Notes: generated by a model from the sequence alone, not told the origin. DNA of 64,000 nt from Bacteroidaceae bacterium (GCA_017542145.1 JAFXXQ010000001.1:1-64000); one strand, 5' to 3'; positions 1-8,543 are shown, counted from the stretch's first letter. A program made the numbers and translations.

Positions 1-1
1 C

Positions 2-136
2 TCTACAGGAAAAATCGAAGGCATAAACAATAAAATCAAAACAATGAAGCGACAAGCATACGGATATAGAGATGAAAAGTTCTTCGAACTCAAGATTCTG
101 TCGTTACATCACAATAACTACGCATTTGTCGGATGA
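2..136 (+). mobile_element. 3' end of an ISL3-type transposase gene (cut by window edge)
   Basis: The frame is open from the first bases and stops at TGA 134-136, giving about 44 C-terminal residues. The stretch contains IEGINNKIKTMKRQAYGYRD followed closely by FFELKILSLH. This is the characteristic C-terminus of ISL3/ISAon1-like transposases of Bacteroidota (DDE_Tnp_ISL3): the last helix with the GxNNKIK motif just after the catalytic glutamate. Most of the gene lies outside the window, so whether the element is intact cannot be judged. Its last 19 bases overlap the end of the gene on the opposite strand. Family recognition is from memory of the motif, not from a search. Confidence 0.8.
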
Positions 137-396
137 ACCCTTTTTTCTGTTACTTCCTTATCATATACACACAATTCGTACAGATTCCCTGAATTGTTGT
201 ATTTGAAAGTCATTCTTGAAGTAGCTCTATCTGAGGCTTCAATAATTTGAATACTATCCAACTTAAAACCATTCTGTATGAGGCCTGAATCATCGAGACC
301 ATATAGACATGTGCCCGTGACAACAGATTGCGGTTGAGCATACACAACGATAGAAAAAAATATTCCAATAAGGAAAATGACATGAGATAACTTCAT
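118..396 (-). CDS. Small exported protein, possibly truncated by the adjacent IS
   Basis: Starting at ATG 394-396 gives 92 residues with a clear signal peptide (MKLSHVIFLIGIFFSIVVYA, cleavage near AQ). The open frame reaches further upstream to 477, but that extension has no signal-like start, so the inner ATG is preferred. The mature part has an MTFKYNNSGNLYELCVYDKE-like stretch, as in loose beta-strand repeats of the YD or antigen type. No family was recognised. The frame runs into the transposase end, so the C-terminus may be an artefact of IS insertion. Function unknown, probably periplasmic or surface. Confidence 0.5.
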   Translation of the reverse strand: MKLSHVIFLIGIFFSIVVYAQPQSVVTGTCLYGLDDSGLIQNGFKLDSIQIIEASDRATSRMTFKYNNSGNLYELCVYDKEVTEKRVHPTNA

Positions 397-703
397 GGTT
401 GGTATAATAAAAAATACTTTTAACATTCGTGCGGAATAATTGGGTGTTACCTTAACCATTTGACAAAACACAATCAACCTTTTTCCGAGTATATGGCATT
501 ATTTGTGCAAATATCGGTATTTGTCCACAAAAAACAAAACTTTTTTATAGAAAAGAATAGCACAACTGTAAAATATGAGCATAGTTCATGGGCTTATAAG
601 ATTAGATAGTACACATATAGCGCTTTTTTCTTGGAGAATATCACTTTCTGTCAAAAAAACTTTTTCCGCAAGGCTTGTGAAGAACAACTGCAAATGCTAA
701 GGT

Positions 704-785
704 GTAGCGTAAGGGAATTAATTCGTAGCGTAAGGGAATAAATTCGTAGAGTTAAACGTTATTTGGCCAGCGTTAAACGTTATTT
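704..785. repeat. Two adjacent 21-bp direct-repeat pairs
   Basis: Pair one has units at 704-724 and 725-745 (GTAGCGTAAGGGAATWAATTC). Pair two has the word GTTAAACGTTATTT at 751-764 and 772-785, separated by GGCCAGC. Both pairs have an exact 21-bp period. The core words are unrelated, but the linkers (GTAG, CCAG) recur in other islands of this window. Confidence 0.9.
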
Positions 786-861
786 AGTCGACGAGCGCTG
801 GCAGCTATAGGAGCAGGGATTATTGGGGTTTTAGGGAATGAGTGGCTGATTCTGCTCTGGC

Positions 862-920
862 AGAAGGGCCTTTCGCAAAATTAGAAGGGCCTTCTGTGCG
901 GTTAGCCGGCCCTTCTGTCG
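862..920. repeat. Three-unit 21-bp repeat island (AGAAGGGCC / CCTTCTGT words)
   Basis: AGAAGGGCCTT occurs at 862 and 883. A degenerate third unit starts at 904 (AGCCGGCCCTT). CCTTCTGT recurs at 890 and 911. Every offset is 21 bp. Unit boundaries read GCAG, TTAG and TTAG. Confidence 0.85.
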
Positions 921-931
921 GCGTAAAAACA

Positions 932-1019
932 TCTACACAATCTACACGAAACGTCTTTTGCGGTGATTGACAGCTGTTTACTTTGTGTAGATGGGCGTTT
1001 TTATCTACACTATCTACAC
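932..1019. repeat. TCTACAC repeat pairs around a central spacer
   Basis: TCTACAC occurs at 932 and 942, its complement GTGTAGA at 985-991, and TCTACAC again at 1004 and 1013. GAAACG follows the left pair and GGGCGTTT precedes the right pair. This resembles a small version of the inverted-arm elements at 34880-35053 and 35353-35521. Confidence 0.75.
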
Positions 1020-1342
1020 AAAAAACAGCATTATTTCGAAAAAAATCCTATAGAATTAGTAGAAGTATAGATGATTTTCGATAATTTCTTGGGCAATTTG
1101 ACGGAGAAGGGGGCTGTCGGAGGAAGCAGCGGCCTGGGTTTGGTCGAAGAGCTATTTTCTGTTGCTTTTGAATTCAACATTCTGACATTCTCTTTCTTTT
1201 ATCTTGCTCATATTCTAATAACATGGTGGTTTTGATTATTCAATGGGTACTTTAATCCGTCCGTCAAGTCTTTCTTTGATAAGGTGCTTTTGGTAAGGTA
1301 GCATCTTACAGGTTGGTGTATAGGGAACGAATTCCTGTAAGC

Positions 1343-4000
1343 TCACTCTGTGGAGAGCCTGATGTCGGCGGAGGAGGCTCCTACCATTACTGTCGGAAGG
1401 CCTTCGGGGACGATGAAACGGCTCTGGCTTTCGCTCCAATAGCGGAGGTCCTCACGCCGCAGGCTGATGGTGACGCGGCGGCTCTCGCCTCGCTTCAGGT
1501 GGATGCGCTGGAAGCCGCGCAGCTCCTTCTGCGGCGATTTTCCCTCGTAGTCGGCAAGGCGCGTATAGACCTGTGCCACCTCGTCGCCGTCGTAGCGGCC
1601 GGTGTTCTTGAGCGTGAAGGAGACGTCGACGGTCTCGCCACGGTCGTTGACCTTCAGGGCCGAGTAACGGAACTGGGTGTAGCTGAGGCCGTAGCCGAAG
1701 GGATAGAGGACAGGGCCTTCGAAGTATTTGTAGGTGCGCTTGGTGATGTCGTAGTCGTCGAACGGCGGCAGGTCGTCGAGGCTACGGTAGAAGGTCAGTG
1801 GCAGACGTCCGGCAGGGTTATTCTCGCCAAAGAGCGTCTCGGCGACAGCCGTCCCGCCCTTCTCGCCGGGATACCAGACATCGACGATGGCCGGCAGGTT
1901 GTCCTGCTCCCACAGCAGGGAAAGCGAGCTGCCAGCTACAACCACCAGCACCACGTTGGGATTGATGCTGCGGAGTTCGCGGAGGAAGTCCTGCTGGCCC
2001 TGCGGCAGCCCGATGGAGGAGCGGTCCTGCCCCTCGCGCTCGATGGTCTTGTTGATGCCCATGACCGCCACCACGGCGTCACATTCGCGTGCCAGCCGCC
2101 AGGCATCGTTGTGGAGCGCTTTCCAGGCTTTCTTCTCCATGCTGGGTATTTTCCAGAAGAGCCGTGCGTGGGGCACTTCCCAGTCGCCGTGATAGAACTC
2201 GACGTGCAGGGCATAGTCGTGGCCAGCTTCCAGATGCACGGTGGCGCTGGTGGCGTGAATGGGTGTCTCGCCCCAGTTGCCGAAGAGCGGCTTATCGTTG
2301 ATGGAGAGGCGGAAGCCATTCTTCGCCTCGAAGTGGAGGACGTAGTCGCCCGTGACGGGCGGGCGCAGAGTGCCCGTCCAGCGGATGCTGATCGGCGACT
2401 CGGGCACAAAGGGATCGGGAGCCTGAGCGCCTGGGTCGAAGTTAATCCATTCCTCCTTTCGTACAACGGGTTCGCCCTTGAGCGAGGTGCCGCGGTAGTA
2501 CTCGGCTTTCAGCCCGTCAGGGAAGTACTCGGGGGCGATGAGCTCGCGGTCATCGCTAACGGACTTCCAGGGGGCGTACTGGACGGCGATATTCCTCTTT
2601 GCCGCCAGCTCGCTTATACCTTGTAAGATAGAGACGGGGGCAGAGGCGGGCGCGCCGCTGTAGTCGCCAAATTCGCAAGAGGCGGCGTTGATGCCCACGA
2701 CGGCGAGCGACTTCACACGTCCCGGCTTGAGGGGCAGGAAACTACGGTCGTTCTTCAGCAGGACAATGGCCTGACGGGCAGCCTCCAGCGCCAGCTGATG
2801 ATGTTCCTCCGAGCCAATGACCGAAGGAGGAATCTGGGTGTAGGGGCAGCTCTCGGGCTTGTCGAAGAACCCGAGGTGCATGCGGGCCGTCAGCACGCGG
2901 CGTGCCACACGATCGATGTCCTCGTCGCTGACCATTCCCATGCGGTAGGCGTTCAGCAGCGGCTCGGTATAGACGTCGTCGCCGCACTCAAGGTCGAGTC
3001 CGGCCTTGAGCGCCAGCGTAGCGGCGGTCTCTTTCTCACGGACGAAATGGTGGCCCGAGCGTATCAAGTCCACCGCGCCGCAGTCAGACACCACATATCC
3101 CTGGAAGCCCCAGTCGTCGCGCAGCACCTTGGTGAGCAGCCAGGGGCTGGCGGTACAGGGAATGCCGTTGATAGCGTTGTAGGCCGACATGATGGAGGCA
3201 GCCTTCCCGCGCCGGACGAGTGCCTCAAAGGCAGGCAGGTAGTATTCGCGGAGCTGCTTCTCGGAGGTCTGCATGTTACATTCGAAGCGGTTGTGCTCCT
3301 CGTTGTTGCCGGCAAAATGCTTGGGGGTGGAGACGGCTTTCAGGTAGCGGGGGTCGTCGCCCTGCAGTCCGCGCACGAAGGCGGTGCCCATCTCGCCTGC
3401 CAGGAAGGGATCTTCGCCGTAGGTCTCGGGGGTACGTCCCCAACGCGGATCTCGGGCCATGTTCACCGTTGGCGACCAGAAGGTGAGCAGGTCGCTGAAC
3501 TGGTGCGTCTGGAGACGCCCCTGCTCGAGCTGGTTCCAACGGGCACGCGACTCGTCGGAGATGGCCGAGGAGACGCGTTGCATCAGCTCGGGGTTCCACA
3601 TGGCTGCCAGTCCGATGGCCTGGGGGAAGACGGTGAAGCGTCCTGGCCTGACAATGCCGTGGAGAGCCTCGTTCCCGTGATAATATTTGGGAAACCCCAG
3701 CCGTTTGTTCTCGGGCGAGGTGGCGCGCAGCAAGTCAATTTTCTCATTCACGGTCATGCGCTGAAGGAGGTCTTCGACGCGTTGTTCGATGGGCAGACTC
3801 TCGTCGCGGAAGGGCTGCGCAATGTTCGTTGAGCTTTGCTCTTCCTCCGTCGCGACTCGGCAGAATCCAAGCGAGCTTGGTTCTGCTCTCACCGCTCCGT
3901 CGGTTGCCGGAAGGAGTAGCAGCAGGACGAGGAACAGGAACGGACGGAAGGGATGGTGCTTGGGCTCTGAATGGAGGGAATCATGCGGATGTTTTTCCAT
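1343..4000 (-). CDS. GH3 beta-glycosidase with inserted PA14 domain
   Basis: An 885-residue exported glycoside hydrolase family 3 enzyme, expected to release terminal beta-linked glucose or xylose from plant or dietary oligosaccharides in the periplasm or at the surface. A hydrophobic signal segment lies at about residues 18-40. The (alpha/beta)8 GH3 domain covers about 70-400, with the nucleophile Asp306 in VVSDCGAVD. The alpha/beta sandwich domain is split by a PA14 carbohydrate-binding domain (about 495-617, GLKAEYYRG to ARLFWKIP), as in many Bacteroidales GH3 enzymes. An Fn3-like domain closes the protein. The linker after the signal (SLGFCRVATEEEQSS) is unusual and is encoded by a sequence repeated elsewhere in the window. 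It has its own promoter and no SusC/D neighbours. Exact substrate is unknown. Confidence 0.93.
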   Translation of the reverse strand: MEKHPHDSLHSEPKHHPFRPFLFLVLLLLLPATDGAVRAEPSSLGFCRVATEEEQSSTNIAQPFRDESLPIEQRVEDLLQRMTVNEKIDLLRATSPENKRLGFPKYYHGNEALHGIVRPGRFTVFPQAIGLAAMWNPELMQRVSSAISDESRARWNQLEQGRLQTHQFSDLLTFWSPTVNMARDPRWGRTPETYGEDPFLAGEMGTAFVRGLQGDDPRYLKAVSTPKHFAGNNEEHNRFECNMQTSEKQLREYYLPAFEALVRRGKAASIMSAYNAINGIPCTASPWLLTKVLRDDWGFQGYVVSDCGAVDLIRSGHHFVREKETAATLALKAGLDLECGDDVYTEPLLNAYRMGMVSDEDIDRVARRVLTARMHLGFFDKPESCPYTQIPPSVIGSEEHHQLALEAARQAIVLLKNDRSFLPLKPGRVKSLAVVGINAASCEFGDYSGAPASAPVSILQGISELAAKRNIAVQYAPWKSVSDDRELIAPEYFPDGLKAEYYRGTSLKGEPVVRKEEWINFDPGAQAPDPFVPESPISIRWTGTLRPPVTGDYVLHFEAKNGFRLSINDKPLFGNWGETPIHATSATVHLEAGHDYALHVEFYHGDWEVPHARLFWKIPSMEKKAWKALHNDAWRLARECDAVVAVMGINKTIEREGQDRSSIGLPQGQQDFLRELRSINPNVVLVVVAGSSLSLLWEQDNLPAIVDVWYPGEKGGTAVAETLFGENNPAGRLPLTFYRSLDDLPPFDDYDITKRTYKYFEGPVLYPFGYGLSYTQFRYSALKVNDRGETVDVSFTLKNTGRYDGDEVAQVYTRLADYEGKSPQKELRGFQRIHLKRGESRRVTISLRREDLRYWSESQSRFIVPEGLPTVMVGASSADIRLSTE

Positions 4001-4054
4001 GGTTTTATATTGACTCTTTTTGTTGTCGTTGGGGATGTTTTATATGCATCGGGG

Positions 4055-4062
4055 CAAAGTTA
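4055..4062 (-). promoter_or_regulatory. Promoter -7 box of the GH3 gene
   Basis: The minus strand reads TAACTTTG, matching TAnnTTTG, about 55 bp before the GH3 start codon. A good -33 TTTG at the usual distance is not obvious. Confidence 0.65.
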
Positions 4063-4171
4063 CAAAAATATCTTCTCAAAAAATGGTTTTCGTTTCTTTT
4101 TTATCTTACCCATGCGGGGAATATTTAAAAAAGGCGCTAGAGCAGGAAAAGCAGGGTGTGGGATACTGAAA

Positions 4172-4250
4172 GGAAAAGAAAAAGGGGCGCTTCGCAGCGA
4201 CCCTTTCCATTGAATCTTAACCTAAACTTGTAATGTCTTTTCTACATTAG
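4172..4250 (-). ncRNA. Candidate small RNA with its own promoter and terminator
   Basis: On the minus strand, TTTG (4284-4287), 19 bp and TAAACTTTG (4256-4264) form a good Bacteroidota promoter. The predicted transcript starts near 4250. It has one hairpin (TAATGT / ACATTA, 7-nt loop, 4231-4249), a single-stranded linker, then a strong terminator: AAAGGG-CGCT-GCGA-AGCG-CCCTTT followed by TTTCTTTTCC (4206-4172). No open reading frame fits the roughly 80 nt. It lies in the divergent gap between the GH3 gene and miaB, in the GH3 direction, and ends about 110 bp before the GH3 promoter. It could also be a leader that attenuates GH3. Confidence 0.6.
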
Positions 4251-4401
4251 CGGTGCAAAGTTTATGTTTTTTTGTGAATATCACAAACGGCAGAGAGAGA
4301 TTTTAAGAATAATTTTGCGTTATTTAATTTTTTTTAGCCAAAGAAGGGGCAAAAAAGAAAGAAAAAAAGGTGTTTATTGCCTATTTTTCGGAGGAAATGC
4401 G

Positions 4402-4409
4402 TAATTTTG
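4402..4409 (+). promoter_or_regulatory. miaB promoter -7 box, nearly leaderless
   Basis: TAATTTTG ends only 4 nt before the miaB ATG at 4414, so transcription should start at or next to the start codon. No ribosome binding site can be present on such a transcript. Confidence 0.75.
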
Positions 4410-4413
4410 CAGC

Positions 4414-5745
4414 ATGAAGAAACTGTTTATTGAGACGTATGGCTGCCAGATGAACGTAGCCGACAGCGAAGTAGTGGCCTCCATCATGGGAATGGCAGGC
4501 TACGAGGTCTGCGAAACCCTGGAGGAGGCCGACGCGGTGTTCCTCAACACCTGCTCCATCCGCGACAACGCAGAACAGCGGATATGGGGGCGCCTGGAGA
4601 ACCTGAATGCCTTGCGCAAGCGGAAGAAGGGGCTCATTATCGGCGTCTTAGGCTGTATGGCCGAGCGCGTGAAGGACGACCTCATCGCCAATCATCACGT
4701 CAACCTTGTGGCAGGACCCGACGCCTACCTCGACCTTCCGGCGCTGATAGCCCAGGCCGAGCGAGGCGAGGCGGCTATCAACATCGAAATCTCTACCACA
4801 GAGACCTATCGCGACGTCATCCCTGCCCGCATCTGCACAGGACGTGTCTCGGGCTACGTCTCCATCATGCGCGGATGCAACAACTTCTGCCACTACTGCA
4901 TCGTGCCCTACACACGTGGGCGCGAACGGAGCCGCGACGTGGAGAGCATCCTCAACGAGGTACGCGACCTGCGGGCCAAGGGTTTCAAGGAGGTGACGCT
5001 GCTAGGGCAGAATGTGAACAGCTGGAAACCCAGCCCCGACCCCTCCCACGGAAGTGCAGAGCGAGGGGCCTTCCCTGAACTGCTTCGGCGAGTGGCGGAG
5101 GCGGTACCGGAGATGAGGATACGCTTTACCACAAGCCATCCGAAGGACATGAGCGACGAGACACTACGCGTGATTGCCGAGGTGCCCAACGTCTGCAAGC
5201 ACATCCACCTGCCTGTGCAGAGCGGCAGCTCGCGCATCCTGAAGCTGATGAACCGGAAGTACACGCGAGAGTGGTATCTGGAGCGGGTCGATGCCATCCG
5301 CCGCATCGTCCCCGACTGCGGCCTCAGCACCGACCTCTTCTGCGGCTACCACTCCGAGACAGAAGAGGATCATCAGGAAACGCTTTCGCTGATGCGGCTC
5401 TGTGCTTTCGACTCGGCCTTTATGTTCAAGTACTCCGAGCGCCCGGGCACCTACGCCAGCCGTCATCTGCCTGACGACATCTCCGAGGACGTCAAAATAC
5501 GCCGCCTGAACGAAATCATAACCCTGCAGAACGAGCTCTCCGCAGAGAGCAATCGCCGCGACGTGGGCAAGACGTTCCAAGTGCTGGTGGAGGGTTACTC
5601 GAAACGCTCGCACGAACAACTGTGCGGACGAACAGAGCAGAACAAGATGGTCGTCTTCGACAAGGGCACACATCGCATCGGCGACTTCGTGAATGTCCGC
5701 ATCACGGGAAGCAGTTCTGCCACACTTTTGGGCGAAGAAGTGTGA
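4414..5745 (+). CDS. miaB: tRNA-2-methylthio-N6-dimethylallyladenosine synthase MiaB
   Basis: A 443-residue radical-SAM methylthiotransferase that adds the 2-methylthio group to i6A37 of tRNAs reading UNN codons. The N-terminal UPF0004 domain has conserved Cys11 (TYGCQMN), a Cys in LNTCSIR and a Cys in LGCMAER, which bind the auxiliary 4Fe-4S cluster. The radical-SAM triad is Cys155, Cys159 and Cys162 in GCNNFCHYCIVPYTRGRERS. A TRAM RNA-binding domain forms the last 60-70 residues. Length is normal for the family. MiaB is preferred over RimO or MtaB because of the SIRDNAEQR and IVPYTRGRERSR signatures. The gene has its own promoter. Confidence 0.96.
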   Translation: MKKLFIETYGCQMNVADSEVVASIMGMAGYEVCETLEEADAVFLNTCSIRDNAEQRIWGRLENLNALRKRKKGLIIGVLGCMAERVKDDLIANHHVNLVAGPDAYLDLPALIAQAERGEAAINIEISTTETYRDVIPARICTGRVSGYVSIMRGCNNFCHYCIVPYTRGRERSRDVESILNEVRDLRAKGFKEVTLLGQNVNSWKPSPDPSHGSAERGAFPELLRRVAEAVPEMRIRFTTSHPKDMSDETLRVIAEVPNVCKHIHLPVQSGSSRILKLMNRKYTREWYLERVDAIRRIVPDCGLSTDLFCGYHSETEEDHQETLSLMRLCAFDSAFMFKYSERPGTYASRHLPDDISEDVKIRRLNEIITLQNELSAESNRRDVGKTFQVLVEGYSKRSHEQLCGRTEQNKMVVFDKGTHRIGDFVNVRITGSSSATLLGEEV

Positions 5746-5783
5746 TTTACGCAAATAAATTTGCATTTCCACTTGCTTTGTAC

Positions 5784-5791
5784 TATATTTG
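5784..5791 (+). promoter_or_regulatory. Promoter of the ftsX operon, very short leader
   Basis: TATATTTG lies 9 nt before ATG 5801, leaving a leader of only a few nucleotides. The same TTTG contains a TTG in frame with ftsX that should not be taken as the start codon. Confidence 0.75.
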
Positions 5792-5800
5792 CAGCCGATT

Positions 5801-6673
5801 ATGGGGAAAAAGAAGAAAAAACATACCATTGACGTGCAGTTCATCACAGCATGCATCAGCACGTCGCTAGTGCTGCTGCTGTTGGGAACGGTGGCGTTTT
5901 TCATGCTGACGGCCAACAATCTGTCCGTATATGTACGTGAGAACCTGGAGCTTTCGGCTCTCATCCACGACGGGACGGCGCCATCGGAAGTGGATAAACT
6001 GGTAAAGCGCGTCAGCGCCAAGCCTTACGCCAAAGAAGTACGCTTCATCTCAAAGGACGAGGTGCTGCAGCAGGAAACCACCCTCATGGGTGTTGACCCG
6101 ACGGAGTTCCTCGGCTTCAATCCCTACACAGCCAGCCTCGAAATCCGCCTCAAGGCTGACTATGCCAATGCCGACAGCCTGCGCTGGATTGGCGAGAGCC
6201 TGCGCCACGAGGTGTGCATCTCGGACATCAGCTACCCCAACGAACTGGTGAACAACCTGAACGGCAACATACGCAAAATCAGCTTTGTGCTGCTTGTGCT
6301 GGCGCTGGCATTACTGCTCATCTCCTTTGCCCTCATCAACAACACCATCAAGCTCACCATCTATTCGCAGCGTTTCCTGCTCCACACGATGAAACTGGTG
6401 GGAGCAGGCTGGGGCTTCATCCGACACCCGTTCATGGTGAGGAACTTCTGGATTGGCTTCGCCTCGGGAGTGCTTGCACTCGCCATGATGGCAGCAGGTG
6501 GGTACGTCCTGATGAAGTACGAGCCGCGCGTCATGGAGCTGGTGGATATCAAGTCCATAGCCATCGTGGCAGCAGGGGTCATGGTGTTCGGCATCCTCAT
6601 TACCATGACTTGCGCACGCATCTCCATCAACCGTTTCCTCCGCATGAAGGCGGGAGACCTGTACTACATTTAA
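5801..6673 (+). CDS. ftsX: Cell-division ABC transporter permease subunit FtsX
   Basis: A 290-residue inner-membrane protein that, with FtsE, couples ATP hydrolysis to activation of peptidoglycan hydrolases at the septum. The layout is a lysine-rich cytoplasmic start, a transmembrane segment at about 17-40 (LLLLGTVAFFML), a periplasmic domain with the LxxxPYAKEVRFISKDE-type signature, and three more transmembrane segments after residue 160 (FVLLVLALALLLISFAL and others). ATG 5801 is chosen because the in-frame TTG upstream is part of the promoter. FtsE is not in the window. First gene of a conserved Bacteroidota run with DUF3098, uppP, truB, queA and folK. Confidence 0.9.
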   Translation: MGKKKKKHTIDVQFITACISTSLVLLLLGTVAFFMLTANNLSVYVRENLELSALIHDGTAPSEVDKLVKRVSAKPYAKEVRFISKDEVLQQETTLMGVDPTEFLGFNPYTASLEIRLKADYANADSLRWIGESLRHEVCISDISYPNELVNNLNGNIRKISFVLLVLALALLLISFALINNTIKLTIYSQRFLLHTMKLVGAGWGFIRHPFMVRNFWIGFASGVLALAMMAAGGYVLMKYEPRVMELVDIKSIAIVAAGVMVFGILITMTCARISINRFLRMKAGDLYYI

Positions 6674-6721
6674 AGAGTTAAGAATTAAAAAATAAGAGTT
6701 AGGAATTTGTGACACTACGAT

Positions 6722-6970
6722 ATGAAAAAGAACTTCACGTTTGAGAAAATCAACTACATTCTGATGGCTGCCGCTGTGGTAGTCATCATCTTCGGTTTTG
6801 TGCTGATGACAGGCGCCAGCTCGACGGAGACGGCCTTCGACCCCGCCATCTTCAACGCCCGACGCATCAAGGTTGCCCCCATCATCTGCTTTATGGGGTT
6901 TGTGTTTATGATTTTCGCCATTATGTACCGTCCGAAAAAGAAAGACAACGGACAAGAAATCGAATCCTAA
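6722..6970 (+). CDS. DUF3098 family small membrane protein
   Basis: An 82-residue protein with two predicted transmembrane helices: INYILMAAAVVVIIFGFVLM and a second around APIICFMGFVFMIFAIMY. It ends in a lysine-rich cytoplasmic tail. Length, topology and position between ftsX and uppP match DUF3098, a family restricted to Bacteroidota with no known function. It starts 48 bp after ftsX; the gap holds short GAGTTAAGAATTA-type repeats. Context suggests a role at the cell envelope or septum, which is inference only. Confidence 0.85.
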   Translation: MKKNFTFEKINYILMAAAVVVIIFGFVLMTGASSTETAFDPAIFNARRIKVAPIICFMGFVFMIFAIMYRPKKKDNGQEIES

Positions 6971-6982
6971 TCCAGATAGGCC

Positions 6983-7795
6983 ATGAGTTGGTTTGAAGCA
7001 TTGATACTTGGTCTCGTACAGGGACTTACCGAATATCTGCCCATCAGCAGCAGCGGGCATCTGGCTATCGGCTCGGCGTTGTTTGGCGTGAATGGCGAGG
7101 ACAATCTGGCCTTCACCATCGCCGTGCATGTGGCTACGGTACTCAGCACGGTCTTCATTCTCTGGAAGGAAATCGTGTGGATTTTCCAGGATCTTTTTAA
7201 GGGAAAATGGAACGAAGGCACGCGCTATGCCGTCAACATCCTCATCTCGATGATACCCGTTGCCATTGTGGGATTTTTCTTCAAGGACAAAGTGGAGGCT
7301 ATCTTTGGCTCCGGCCTGCTCGTAGTAGGCTGTTGCCTGTTGGTAACGGCGGCTCTGCTGGCGTTCTCCTACTTTGCCAAGCCCCGCCAGCGCGAACGGA
7401 TTTCGCCGTTCCATGCATTTGTCATCGGTATCGCGCAGGCGTTAGCCGTACTGCCTGGCCTCTCCCGCTCAGGCTCCACCATCGCCACAGGACTGCTGTT
7501 GGGCAACAAGAAGGAGAAACTGGCCCAGTTCTCGTTCCTGATGGTTATCCCCCCCATTCTGGGCGAGGCACTACTGGATGTGAAGGATATGATAACCAAT
7601 GGCGCTGAGGCTACCTTAGGCAACAACATCTCCCTTGGGGCGTTGGCCGTCGGCTTCATCGCCGCCTTCCTCGCCGGTTGTGCCGCTTGCAAATGGATGA
7701 TAAACATTGTGCGCCGCGGCAAGCTCATCTGGTTTGCCCTCTACTGCGCTATTATCGGCATCGCAACGATAATCTTCTCCCAGTTAGCGGCCTGA
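6983..7795 (+). CDS. uppP: Undecaprenyl-diphosphatase UppP
   Basis: A 270-residue polytopic inner-membrane phosphatase that recycles undecaprenyl diphosphate to the monophosphate for peptidoglycan and O-antigen synthesis. Overexpression of the family gives bacitracin resistance. The two signature regions are present: [15 protein letters not shown] near the N-terminus (catalytic Glu and Ser/His) and [14 protein letters not shown] in the middle (the arginine contacting phosphate). About eight hydrophobic segments and normal length. It starts 12 bp after the DUF3098 gene and is followed 25 bp later by truB, consistent with one operon. Confidence 0.96.
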   Translation: MSWFEALILGLVQGLTEYLPISSSGHLAIGSALFGVNGEDNLAFTIAVHVATVLSTVFILWKEIVWIFQDLFKGKWNEGTRYAVNILISMIPVAIVGFFFKDKVEAIFGSGLLVVGCCLLVTAALLAFSYFAKPRQRERISPFHAFVIGIAQALAVLPGLSRSGSTIATGLLLGNKKEKLAQFSFLMVIPPILGEALLDVKDMITNGAEATLGNNISLGALAVGFIAAFLAGCAACKWMINIVRRGKLIWFALYCAIIGIATIIFSQLAA

Positions 7796-7820
7796 CACTC
7801 ATTCTTTCATATTTCTTAAA

Positions 7821-8522
7821 ATGGATTTCCAGAGCGGCGAAATACTCTGCATCGACAAGCCCTACCGCTTCACCTCATTCGATGTGGTGAACAAGATACG
7901 GTGGCAGCTTTGCCGTGCCCTGGGAGTTAAGAAATTGAAGGTTGGTCATGCCGGTACGCTCGACCCGCTGGCTACGGGAGTGATGATTGTCTGCACCGGC
8001 CGGGCTACAAAGCGCATCGAAGAGTTCCAGGCTCACACCAAGGAGTACGTGGCGACCTTGCGACTGGGGGCCACAACCCCTTCGTATGATTTGGAGAAGC
8101 CGATCGATGCCTACTTCCCCACGGAACACATCACCCGCGCGATGGTGGAGAAGGCGCTTAGCCGTTTTGTGGGCACCATCGAACAGATACCCCCTTCGTT
8201 CTCGGCCTGCAAGGTGGGTGGTGTGCGTGCCTACGATATGGCCCGAAAGGGACGCGACGTGGAGCTGAAGCCCAAGACGCTCGTCATCGACGAGATTGAA
8301 CTGATGGACTATAACCTGCCCGACATCACCATCCGCGTGGTCTGCAGCAAAGGAACCTACATCCGCGCTCTTGCCCGCGACATCGGCGAGGCCCTCGGCA
8401 GCGGAGCGCACTTGACAGCCCTACGCCGTACTCGCGTCGGCAGCATAAAAGTCGATGACTGCATCATCCTTGAAGATTTCCCCCATTGGCTTGAGGGAAA
8501 GATTACCCTCCCTGATTCGTAA
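7821..8522 (+). CDS. truB: tRNA pseudouridine-55 synthase TruB
   Basis: A 233-residue enzyme converting U55 to pseudouridine in the T-loop of tRNAs. Family motifs: a KPxxxTSFDVVNKIR start (DKPYRFTSFDVV), the catalytic loop GHAGTLDPLATGV with Asp48, and the RxYDLExP/ATPSYDLEKPID region. The protein is short, as in Bacteroidota, with no obvious C-terminal PUA domain beyond VDDCI. It sits in the ftsX operon, 25 bp after uppP and 21 bp before queA. Confidence 0.95.
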   Translation: MDFQSGEILCIDKPYRFTSFDVVNKIRWQLCRALGVKKLKVGHAGTLDPLATGVMIVCTGRATKRIEEFQAHTKEYVATLRLGATTPSYDLEKPIDAYFPTEHITRAMVEKALSRFVGTIEQIPPSFSACKVGGVRAYDMARKGRDVELKPKTLVIDEIELMDYNLPDITIRVVCSKGTYIRALARDIGEALGSGAHLTALRRTRVGSIKVDDCIILEDFPHWLEGKITLPDS

Positions 8523-8543
8523 ACTTTAATTCCTTATTATAAT

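Larger units (their letters stand above)
397..1342. other. 945-bp gap without a convincing gene, rich in short repeats
   Basis: No open frame here has a plausible start and protein-like composition. The stretch holds three repeat islands (704-785, 862-920, 932-1019), listed separately. The left part (480-700) is AT-rich and featureless to the eye. Confidence 0.6.

Noticed and set aside
704..785. CRISPR array
   Set aside because: Units of 21-22 bp with linkers of 4-8 bases are far too short for CRISPR repeats and spacers, and no cas genes are present.
1313..3832. Long open frames on the plus strand opposite the GH3 gene (437 and 344 codons)
   Set aside because: They lie fully antisense to a GH3 gene with intact catalytic motifs, have no family motif, and reflect the GC-rich codon pattern of the true gene.
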